A DNA stretch of 10,198 nucleotides from CAYSHJ01 sp964589725 (GTDB taxonomy: Bacteria; Planctomycetota; Planctomycetia; Planctomycetales; Planctomycetaceae), in NCBI GenBank assembly GCA_964589725.1, contig CAZPUJ010000056.1:1-10198 (forward strand), given 5' to 3'. The translations under genes and the position numbers were made by a program. Of the stretch, positions 1 to 5,807 are shown piece after piece. Every line of letters begins with the position of its first letter. The stretch's first letter is position 1. Below the pieces are notes generated by a model. That model ran no database searches. It saw only the letters and a list, made by a program, of their open reading frames with translations, and was not told the origin of the DNA.

Positions 1-1626
1 CGCCGCGTTTCGATCCGCGGAAATAACGACAGTCCCTCGATCGACATCCGGACCGAGCCAGACATCGGGACATTCCACTCCATCAGGCAGATCCTTGGAA
101 GAAACGCGAATCGATCCGTTGAAGCCGCGCTGCCGAAACGCCAGCAGGTCGAGAACCTCGCGACCGCCACGCTGCACATTCAGGCCAGCGGGATCGGCGC
201 GACGTGGAACGACGACGAGTTGAAAATCGGGCTCCTCACGGCGCACGCTGAGCCGGTACGTCCGGCGCGGATCGGCTTGCAGCCCGCCAATCAGGTTTCG
301 GACGGAAATCAAATAGCGGCCATCAGCCGGACAGACCCAGCGACCCGCCGGATCGAGATGACCAGTCGGAAACGTGCTGCCGATGTTCCGCACTTCGTCA
401 CCGAACTGCGCCAGTTCTTTTTGACCTGACCCGTCGAGCACACTGATCTGCAAATCGACCGGCGAAGGGATTCTCTGTCCGATCGCCTCGATGAAGAACA
501 CTTCGCCCCGCCGCGCTGGAATTGCAAACCAGTCACGTTCGTCACCGGCCACAAGCTGCCCACTCACTTCGCATGGAACGACAATCTCCTGGGCCGACGA
601 GGGCGAGTGATTGTCGGCTCGATCCAACACCACCGGCACATCGGTGACGCCCATGACCACTGGCGCATGACTGCCGCCGGGAAGGTGGAACGGGAAAGAA
701 GCTCCTGCGAGCACCACTTGCGCCGGCTGCAACCGCACAGGCAGCGGCCAGGACTCGCGCGCGAGCGTTTCCGGGATTTCGATTTCGACGCGATCTAAGT
801 CCGCGCGATCCACCGGGTTTGTCGCACGGTCATCTCCGTTCGCCAAGTTCCAGCCAAACAGCGCGACGCGCGACGCCTTGCCGCGCTGGATGACGCTCGG
901 CACGGAAAACGCCACGCGCGGCCCGGTGTCGATGTCGAGCCGGTAGTCATGCTCGGCACTCCCCGACGAAATCAAATCTTGGACCTTCACGACATACGAG
1001 CCATCGGCCGGAACGCGGAAGTCGATCAACGGATCGGTGCCGAAGTAACCTCGGTTGACCGCCAGTCGCCGTCCGGTGGCGTCGAAAATCTCCAGAACAG
1101 CGCGCAGCCGCGAGTCAATCCGCTCCGCCAAACACTCAACGACGACGCGTTGCCCGCGCATCGCTTCAAAGCGGAAATGATCCGAGTCACCGGCCTTCTC
1201 AATCCGCCCGTTGATCACAACATTCAACGGAACTGACATCGCCGCCGACACGTTCTCGTTCGGCTCGGCCTCCAATTGCTCCGCTCGATCGCCGATCACA
1301 AACGTCCGCGGCGCACTGACTCCATTGTCGCCCACGGCCCACAAGTCGCACAGTCCCGGCGGCGTACCTGTCGGAATCGTCAGCCGAAAACGGCTCGGCT
1401 CCAACCGCTCACAGCGGACGCCGGAAACATTGCAATGCAGGGTCCGAAGTCCCTGAAGATTACTGCCGCCGACCGTCACCTCCACCGACTGTCCGATCTG
1501 CCCACCCGCTGGAAAGACCGTATTCAGAACCGGGTGTGCCTGCCCAAAAGCGGTGCGTCCGGCGAACACCGCCAGACACACGGCGACGGACACGAGCGCT
1601 TCGCGAAGTCGACAACGGACGACCAT
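1..1626 (-). CDS. Secreted PPC-domain protein, N-terminal part (partial, runs off left edge)
   Basis: An uninterrupted frame of 542 codons reads from an ATG at 1626 down to base 1 with no stop, so the C-terminus lies outside the window. Residues 9-28 form a hydrophobic signal peptide ending near AFG-QA, so the protein should be exported. Residues about 33-112 resemble an IPT/TIG-like beta-sandwich (PAGGQIGQSVEVTVGG). Two PPC-type domains follow. The first is about 119-234, starting at EAEPNEN with GDSDHFRF and ADGSYVVKVQD. The second is about 338-465, with GDERDWFAI and ADGRYLISVRN. PPC domains are common in large planctomycete cell-surface proteins and usually have binding or structural roles; no catalytic motif is visible here. 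The minus-strand sequence GAGG lies 8 bases before the ATG and supports this start. An in-frame TTG directly before the ATG is a less likely start. Product function is unknown. Confidence 0.9.
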   Translation of the reverse strand, partial: MVVRCRLREALVSVAVCLAVFAGRTAFGQAHPVLNTVFPAGGQIGQSVEVTVGGSNLQGLRTLHCNVSGVRCERLEPSRFRLTIPTGTPPGLCDLWAVGDNGVSAPRTFVIGDRAEQLEAEPNENVSAAMSVPLNVVINGRIEKAGDSDHFRFEAMRGQRVVVECLAERIDSRLRAVLEIFDATGRRLAVNRGYFGTDPLIDFRVPADGSYVVKVQDLISSGSAEHDYRLDIDTGPRVAFSVPSVIQRGKASRVALFGWNLANGDDRATNPVDRADLDRVEIEIPETLARESWPLPVRLQPAQVVLAGASFPFHLPGGSHAPVVMGVTDVPVVLDRADNHSPSSAQEIVVPCEVSGQLVAGDERDWFAIPARRGEVFFIEAIGQRIPSPVDLQISVLDGSGQKELAQFGDEVRNIGSTFPTGHLDPAGRWVCPADGRYLISVRNLIGGLQADPRRTYRLSVRREEPDFQLVVVPRRADPAGLNVQRGGREVLDLLAFRQRGFNGSIRVSSKDLPDGVECPDVWLGPDVDRGTVVISADRNAA

Positions 1627-1940
1627 CAAGAATTCCTCGGAGGGTTTATGGCGTTCTGAATTCCTCAGGTCTGTGTGAATTCTGCTGGAGTCCCGTCGGC
1701 GCACATGGGGATGACGGCAAAGAGTCAGGCGAGTTCCGGCCAGCCAATCGGCGGACGAGACTCATTGGTCAGCAGTTGCCGGTTGGTATCATGGTGGGAC
1801 AGTACTGTATTCTGATGGCTGCGATTGTCGATATCGTGTCAATAGAAGTGATGAAGGATGCACGAAACGAAAGTGCCCCCAGGATCAATGCTCGTTTGGC
1901 GACTTGCAACGGTTCTCGAACGCACATGACTACCAACTCC
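1627..1940 (-). promoter_or_regulatory. Spacer upstream of the PPC gene, likely holding its promoter
   Basis: This 314-base stretch separates the epimerase stop from the PPC-protein start, both on the minus strand. It contains a minus-strand TTGACA (plus 1837-1842) that could be a -35 box, but no convincing -10 box sits at normal spacing. GAATTCCTC occurs twice (from 1630 and from 1658), and GAATTC again at 1677. On the minus strand the first copy contributes the Shine-Dalgarno sequence of the PPC gene. A possible 52-codon ORF is listed separately. No strong terminator for the epimerase is visible, so read-through into the PPC gene is possible. Confidence 0.35.
1769..1927 (-). CDS. Possible 52-aa small protein downstream of the epimerase
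   Basis: An ATG lies 13 bases after the epimerase stop on the same strand. It is preceded by GGGAG with about 9 bases of spacing, a good Shine-Dalgarno arrangement. The frame gives 52 residues, starting MCVREPLQVAKRALILGALSF and ending PTGNC. I do not recognise the family. The position and ribosome site suggest translation coupled to the epimerase. The short length, the lack of a recognisable domain and a middle part of unconvincing composition argue for a chance ORF. It could also be the broken start of a longer gene. Confidence 0.22.
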   Translation of the reverse strand: MCVREPLQVAKRALILGALSFRASFITSIDTISTIAAIRIQYCPTMIPTGNC

Positions 1941-2879
1941 CTACCCGTTGCTTATTGTCTGCCGCCGATAGAACTCCACCGTCCGCCGCACACCGTCCAG
2001 CAACGAAGTCGGTTGCCAGTTGGGAAAGAGGTTCGAGATGTACTGCGGCTTCGGCGGAATGTTCGCTGGAATGGCCGGGCCGCTGACGTGAATGCGTCCG
2101 ACGGCGCTCGGCACAACCGACTCGATCGCGCGGACGAACTCTTCGGACGTGGCTTGCTCGCCGGGGAGATCGGCGACCGTTAAGCCGGGAGGGCATTCGA
2201 AGGCCGATCGCACGAACGCCCGCGCGACGTCTTCAACGTAGTCGTAACCCACGCGGCCGGTGTAGCCGATCGAATAGCTCTCACCGAGCACTGCGGCTCG
2301 ACACGCCAGCGACGGTCCGGCCGTCAGGCCTTGCTCGCGTTCCGGTCCATAAACGACATGCGGTCGAACTGCGACCGATGCAATGCCGCAGTGCCGCCAG
2401 TATTGCTCGGCGATTAAGTCCACCGCTTGCTTGAACGCGCCGTAAAACATGGGCGGTCGATTGGGAGACTCCTCGCGGTCGCCGGTCTCAGGGCCATAGA
2501 CGGCATACGAACTCGCATATGAGATCGATCGCACGCGTCCCGACCGACGCGCCACATCGAATACGCTGGTGCTCCCCAGCACGTTGACCTGACAACCGAG
2601 CCACGGGTCTTGCTGGCACGTCGGCGTGAGCAATGCCGCGAGATGAATGATGTGCGTGACGCCATGCCGATCAATCACGGCTTGCAAGCTGTCGCGATCC
2701 GTCAGCGAGGCATCGGCCCACGCGACTTCGTTCGCACGCTCACCGAGCACACGCGGCCATCGCTGCGGCGCGGGCTGCACATCCACAGCGACCGCCCGAG
2801 CCCCGAAATTCAACAGCTCACGCAGCACCCATGTGCCGATGAAGCCGCTTCCGCCAGTCACCAGAACAACGCTGTCCAT
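1941..2879 (-). CDS. NAD-dependent epimerase/dehydratase (extended SDR)
   Basis: This is a 312-residue extended short-chain dehydrogenase of the nucleotide-sugar epimerase/dehydratase type, probably cytoplasmic. The glycine motif TGGSGFIG (residues 8-15) begins the Rossmann fold. An acidic D33 at the end of the second strand suggests NAD rather than NADP. The catalytic residues are visible as S123/S124 in YASSYAVYG and Y146-x3-K150 in FYGAFK. VRPHVVYGPE, later in the chain, is the substrate-side motif typical of UDP-glucose 4-epimerase relatives. The length fits the family. The substrate cannot be named from sequence; sugar nucleotides for surface polysaccharide or lipid glycosylation are the usual ones. 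An ATG six codons upstream (2897) lacks a ribosome site, whereas the chosen ATG has GGAG 8 bases before it and puts the Rossmann motif at the expected distance from the N-terminus. The gene is transcribed divergently from the beta-lactamase-like gene. Confidence 0.88.
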   Translation of the reverse strand: MDSVVLVTGGSGFIGTWVLRELLNFGARAVAVDVQPAPQRWPRVLGERANEVAWADASLTDRDSLQAVIDRHGVTHIIHLAALLTPTCQQDPWLGCQVNVLGSTSVFDVARRSGRVRSISYASSYAVYGPETGDREESPNRPPMFYGAFKQAVDLIAEQYWRHCGIASVAVRPHVVYGPEREQGLTAGPSLACRAAVLGESYSIGYTGRVGYDYVEDVARAFVRSAFECPPGLTVADLPGEQATSEEFVRAIESVVPSAVGRIHVSGPAIPANIPPKPQYISNLFPNWQPTSLLDGVRRTVEFYRRQTISNG

Positions 2880-2882
2880 GCT

Positions 2883-2891
2883 CTCTTCTCC
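2883..2891 (-). promoter_or_regulatory. Ribosome binding site deciding the epimerase start
   Basis: The minus-strand sequence GGAGAAGAG lies just before the ATG at 2879, with GGAG 8 bases from it. It overlaps the codons of the alternative upstream ATG at 2897, which has no purine-rich site of its own. This favours the shorter 312-residue protein. Confidence 0.6.
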
Positions 2892-3069
2892 ATCCAAGAG
2901 TGAAACCGGTCAGCTTTCGGCTGGTGATCCGATACGATGATTCTGACCTCGTAACGCGGCGAAGCGGGCACCTTGTTCCCCTTCCCCGTGATGGGGGGTG
3001 GGAGGAGGAAATTGTGCGCACGACGCGCGTCACTGACAACCAAGACTCAACTTAAGACGGAAGACTCAA
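2892..3069. promoter_or_regulatory. Divergent promoter region with a GC-rich imperfect palindrome
   Basis: This spacer lies between the divergent epimerase (minus) and hydrolase (plus) genes and must hold promoters for one or both. I cannot assign -35/-10 boxes with confidence. At about 2978-3004, a C-rich arm (CCCCTTCCCC) faces a G-rich arm (GGGGGGTGGG) across a short loop. It resembles the better-formed palindrome at 5719-5745. The hydrolase has a GGAAG ribosome site six bases before its ATG. Confidence 0.4.
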
Positions 3070-4236
3070 ATGCGATCCTCGCGACAACTGTGGCTGCTCC
3101 TGATTGTGTCGCTCCTTCCGGGCGTGGTTTCACTTCCGGCACAGTCCGCGGAACCCAACTTCACCTCCGTTCTACAGCCGTTTGTGGACAATCACACGCT
3201 GGCGGGAGCGGTCACGGTGGTGGCCTCGAAGGACAAACTGCTCAGCCTGGAAGCGGTCGGCTTTGCGGACATCGCGGCGAACAAGCCGATGCGGACCGAC
3301 TGTCTGTTCTGGATCGCGTCAATGAGCAAGCCGATCACCGGCACCGCGCTGATGATCCTCGTGGATGAAGGCAAAGTGAATGTCGACGATCCGGTCGAAA
3401 AGTATCTGCCCGAGTTCAAGGGCCTGATGGTCATCGTGGAGCAGGACGAAAACCATGTGCTGCTCAAGAAACCGTTGCAGCCGATGACCGTGAAGCATGT
3501 GCTCAGCCACACCAGCGGGATGCGGTTCAGTTCGCCGTTGGAGACGCCGACGCTGGACATGCTGACGCTGCGTGACGGAGTCCGCAGCCACGCGCTGCAG
3601 CCGCTGCAGTGGGAGCCGGGCAGCAAGTACCAATACAGCAACGCGGGCATCAACACCGCCGCCCGCATCATCGAAGTCGTCAGCGACCTGTCCTACGAGG
3701 ACTTCATGCAGCAGCGTTTGTTTGGCCCGCTGGGGATGCCGGACACGACGTTCTGGCCGAACACCGAGCAGGTGTCGCGGCTCGCGAAGCCGTACAAGCC
3801 GAACGCGGACAAGACCGGTTTGGAGGAGACGACGATCACTCAACTCACGTATCCGCTGACCGACCGCAAGCGCCAGCCGATGCCCGCCGGCGGCCTGTTT
3901 TCGACCGGGAAGGACGTCGCTCGGTTTTGCCAGATGGTACTCAACGGCGGCCAGCTCGACGGCAAACGCTACGTCTCCGAGGCCTCGGTGAAGCTGATGA
4001 CAAGCAAACAAACCGGCGACGCGCTCAAGGACGGCTACGGCCTGGGCTGGTCCACCGGTGGCGGGACGTTAGGCCACGGCGGAGCTCTCGCCACGAACAT
4101 GACGATCGATCCGCAGCGCGGTCTGATCACCGTCTGGATGGTGCAGCACGCGGGCTTTCCCGGCGATGGCGGTCAAAGCCACGGGGTTTTCAAGAAGGCG
4201 GCCGAGGCGTTGGCAGCTTCGAAAGTTGAAAATTAG
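3070..4236 (+). CDS. Exported serine beta-lactamase/PBP-like hydrolase (class C type fold)
   Basis: This is a 388-residue serine hydrolase of the beta-lactamase/transpeptidase-like family (Pfam PF00144), which covers AmpC, D-amino-acid peptidases and esterases such as EstB. An N-terminal hydrophobic segment (residues about 7-24) followed by PAQSA-EP indicates signal-peptidase cleavage near residue 27 and a periplasmic or extracellular location. The active-site motifs are present: S84-M-S-K87 with the nucleophile and general base; LSHTSGM at 145-151, which is common in this family; Y189-S-N191; and H336-G-G338 in the position of KTG. Length and motif spacing fit the family. The motifs show an active fold but not whether it hydrolyses beta-lactams, D-amino-acid peptides or esters. 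In planctomycetes these genes are numerous and mostly not resistance genes. It stands alone, with a GGAAG ribosome site. Confidence 0.9.
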   Translation: MRSSRQLWLLLIVSLLPGVVSLPAQSAEPNFTSVLQPFVDNHTLAGAVTVVASKDKLLSLEAVGFADIAANKPMRTDCLFWIASMSKPITGTALMILVDEGKVNVDDPVEKYLPEFKGLMVIVEQDENHVLLKKPLQPMTVKHVLSHTSGMRFSSPLETPTLDMLTLRDGVRSHALQPLQWEPGSKYQYSNAGINTAARIIEVVSDLSYEDFMQQRLFGPLGMPDTTFWPNTEQVSRLAKPYKPNADKTGLEETTITQLTYPLTDRKRQPMPAGGLFSTGKDVARFCQMVLNGGQLDGKRYVSEASVKLMTSKQTGDALKDGYGLGWSTGGGTLGHGGALATNMTIDPQRGLITVWMVQHAGFPGDGGQSHGVFKKAAEALAASKVEN

Positions 4237-4521
4237 GCATTCTCGGGCAAACAGTGTGAGTTGAAGAGAGTGCGATAATCGGGCGGCTCCCGGTGATCCA
4301 TCGCAGGAATGACACACAGTGGAGCTGTCCGACCTGTCGCTTTTCATTCCCCGAAAACATCTCCGATCACCTTTTCTCTGCCTGTCGTCTACCACTGTGT
4401 TCGGTCTGTCTCGGGCCGGTTCGATTTTACGACGAGGGGATGCACCAATCTTCGATTCGGTACAAACTGAGTCGAGTGCTTCATGCAATCGTGCCAGAGA
4501 ATGTCCTGTGAGTCTGTCGTC
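4237..4521. other. Spacer between hydrolase and sigma-TfoX ORF, no clear gene
   Basis: About 285 bases contain no gene I can support. Two overlapping plus-strand frames (4293-4511 and 4319-4525) are open, but neither looks like a protein. One has scattered cysteines that could be mistaken for a zinc motif. No strong terminator hairpin with a T-run follows the hydrolase. The promoter of the sigma-TfoX ORF probably lies here, but I see no convincing box pair. Confidence 0.4.
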
Positions 4522-5220
4522 ATGAGTTCGGTCAGTGTTGCTCCAGATGCCGTAGATCGCGCCAAGTCGGGAGACGTTGCGTCGTTCGCGGAACTCGTGC
4601 AAACACATCAGGCGGAAGTCCTCTCGTTTCTTTACCGCATGACAGCCCATCGCCAGGACGCGGAAGACCTCGCGCAAGAGTTTTGGCTCCGCGTCCATAA
4701 GAAGCTGCCGGCATTCGAGGGACGATCGAGTTTTCGCACATGGCTGTTTCGTGTGGCAACGAATCTGGCTCGCGACCATCACCGCGTGCGGCAGCGCTGG
4801 CCCGTGCATGCGCAAGACCTGGCCAAGGAACTGGCCGAATCCAGCCCCGAGACAGCCGCCGAGTTCCGCCGGGTCGAACAAGAATCCGCTCACGCTCGCT
4901 TTGAAATTCGCGAGCACATCGATTGTTGCCTGACGTGCATCATGAAGACGCTGCCGCTGGAACAGCAACTCGCCATCCTGCTGGGCGAGATGTACGGCAA
5001 CATGCTGGTCGGAGTTTGGAAAGAATTACTGATCGCCCGGCTTGAACCGGATCAAGGCGACACGGCGCTGCTGGAGCCACACGTCAGAAAGATGGACATC
5101 ACCGGCAAGTCGATGAAGGGCTGGATCATGGTCGAGCCGGAAGGCATTGACGACGATGCTCAGTTGGAAGATTGGATTCGGCGAGCCACGAAGTTCGTTG
5201 CGAAACTGCCCGCGAAATAG
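4522..5220 (+). CDS. ECF sigma factor N-terminus fused in frame to a truncated TfoX N-terminal domain
   Basis: Numbered from the ATG at 4522, this is 232 residues. Residues about 13-92 are a clear ECF sigma region 2, which binds core RNA polymerase and opens the -10 element (AELVQTHQAEVLSFLYR, DAEDLAQEFWLRV, FRTWLFRVATNLARDHHR). Residues 129-159 match the start of region 4 (EIREHIDCCLTCIMKTLPLEQQLAILLGEMYG region), but the helix-turn-helix that reads the -35 element is absent. From about residue 159 the chain becomes the C-terminal two thirds of a TfoX N-terminal domain (NMLVGVWKELLIARL, MDITGKSMKGW, EPEGIDDDAQLEDWI, FVAKLPAK to the end). The usual first 30-40 residues of that domain are missing. 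The junction is at nt 4985-5005. This looks like an in-frame deletion fusing two adjacent genes, and the product is probably not a working sigma factor. ATGs at 4483 and 4501 are alternative starts; none has a strong ribosome site. The family calls are confident, the function is not. Confidence 0.85.
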   Translation: MSSVSVAPDAVDRAKSGDVASFAELVQTHQAEVLSFLYRMTAHRQDAEDLAQEFWLRVHKKLPAFEGRSSFRTWLFRVATNLARDHHRVRQRWPVHAQDLAKELAESSPETAAEFRRVEQESAHARFEIREHIDCCLTCIMKTLPLEQQLAILLGEMYGNMLVGVWKELLIARLEPDQGDTALLEPHVRKMDITGKSMKGWIMVEPEGIDDDAQLEDWIRRATKFVAKLPAK

Positions 5221-5248
5221 GGCGATCGGCGGGAGATAGTCGCCCCGA

Positions 5249-5282
5249 CACTCCGTGGCGGGATCCGTCGTGTCACGGAGTG
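5249..5282. repeat. 9-bp inverted repeat after the sigma-TfoX ORF
   Basis: CACTCCGTG (5249-5257) and CACGGAGTG (5274-5282) are perfect inverted copies separated by 16 bases. The transcript could form a hairpin, but no T-run follows it directly, so a role as an intrinsic terminator is weakly supported. It may be a spacer repeat. Confidence 0.45.
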
Positions 5283-5329
5283 CCACGGCTACTTTGGGTA
5301 AATCAATTCTTGCCGCTCGCCTAGAACCA

Positions 5330-5648
5330 GAACCGCACGCGCGGGCGCAGGAGTTGGTGTCGCTCTTGAATCCGATGGACGCGAGAGACGGTTGGACCAT
5401 CAATAACGGAGCGGAGTTTCCTGGGGCCACCGGGACACTCACAGTGGACGCCGACGCCAAACGCGAGGGACGCGACAGCCTCAAGCTGGTGGGCGATTCC
5501 AACGACGGCAAGTGGCGCGGGCCGCTGACGCAACTGGCGATCTCGATCACCGACAAGTCGGATGCGAAGACCAAGCAGTCGCCGCATCAACTACAACGTC
5601 GGCGATGGCGACTTGCCACGGCTCTTCGTCGCAGAAGTCGGACAGTGA
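5330..5648 (+). pseudogene. Remnant of a secreted carbohydrate-binding-like protein
   Basis: In one frame, about 5354-5500 reads LVSLLNPMDARDGW, INNGAEFPGATGTLTVDADA and REGRDSLKLVGD. This resembles the beta-sandwich region that opens with 'DGW..NNG.EFPGA.G' in secreted planctomycete proteins and glycosidases. There is no credible start, signal peptide or ribosome site. The frame then loses protein character after about 5575. In another frame, 5580-5648 reads INYNVGDGDLPRLFVAEVGQ followed by TGA, which looks like a genuine C-terminus. The simplest reading is a gene remnant with internal deletion and a frameshift near 5575-5580. Similarity is from memory of the motif, so the family is uncertain. 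Confidence 0.42.
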
Positions 5649-5718
5649 GTCGTCGCGTGACGATTCGATTAAGCTCATGCATCCCATGCCTAACGCGGGC
5701 TTCGCTAGCAACCTTACT

Positions 5719-5745
5719 CCCTCTCCCCCGCATTGGGGGAGAGGG
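5719..5745. repeat. GC-rich perfect palindrome (spacer repeat), 11-bp stem
   Basis: CCCTCTCCCCC (5719-5729) and GGGGGAGAGGG (5735-5745) pair perfectly over 11 bp around the loop GCATT. No T-run follows on either strand, so it is not a standard intrinsic terminator. Palindromes of this CCCTCTCCCC type are widespread in planctomycete spacers, as I recall. A looser relative occurs at about 2978-3004 in this window. Confidence 0.7.
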
Positions 5746-5762
5746 GACAAGACTAGAATACG

Positions 5763-5779
5763 GCACGTTGAAAACGTGC
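5763..5779. promoter_or_regulatory. Short palindrome upstream of the sialidase-like gene (possible operator)
   Basis: GCACGTT-GAA-AACGTGC is a perfect 7-bp inverted repeat with a 3-base centre, ending 28 bases before the ATG at 5808 and 14 bases before its AGGAG ribosome site. The position suits an operator or a leader hairpin. It could also be part of the same family of spacer repeats as the nearby palindrome at 5719-5745. Confidence 0.35.
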
Positions 5780-5807
5780 TTGATGAATCAAACAGGAGAC
5801 CTAACTC

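Larger units (their letters stand above)
5221..5807. other. Spacer with gene remnant and palindromes
   Basis: This 587-base gap before the sialidase-like gene holds a probable decayed coding remnant (5330-5648), an inverted repeat (5249-5282), a strong GC palindrome (5719-5745) and a short palindrome next to the following gene (5763-5779); each is listed separately. No intact gene is evident. The promoter of the sialidase-like gene probably lies in the last 150 bases. Confidence 0.5.

Noticed and set aside
1536..2183. 215-codon plus-strand frame across the PPC gene start, the spacer and the epimerase end
   Set aside because: It runs antisense to two supported genes and shows no family resemblance. 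The hydrophobic stretch in the spacer (about 1785-1850) is the complement of the small minus-strand ORF and has no start or ribosome site of its own.
3319..4011. 230-codon minus-strand frame antisense to the beta-lactamase-like gene
   Set aside because: The plus-strand frame carries SxxK, YSN and HGG motifs in order. The antisense product has the low-complexity look of a shadow frame.
3070..4236. Calling the serine hydrolase an antibiotic-resistance beta-lactamase
   Set aside because: The SxxK/YxN/HGG set is shared by peptidases and esterases of the same family, and nothing nearby (ampR, mobile elements) supports resistance.
4293..4511. Open plus-strand frame of 72 codons with CPTC and other cysteines, upstream of the sigma-TfoX ORF
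   Set aside because: It overlaps another open frame and has no ribosome site. The cysteine spacing does not repeat as in a zinc ribbon, and the composition looks like chance.
4069..4968. 299-codon minus-strand frame crossing the hydrolase end, the spacer and the sigma gene
   Set aside because: It is antisense to two well-supported genes, has no recognisable domain, and is open only because of codon bias on the other strand.
4522..5220. Plain 'RNA polymerase sigma factor' label
   Set aside because: Region 4.2 is absent and the last 74 residues match a TfoX N-terminal domain, so the plain label would mislead.
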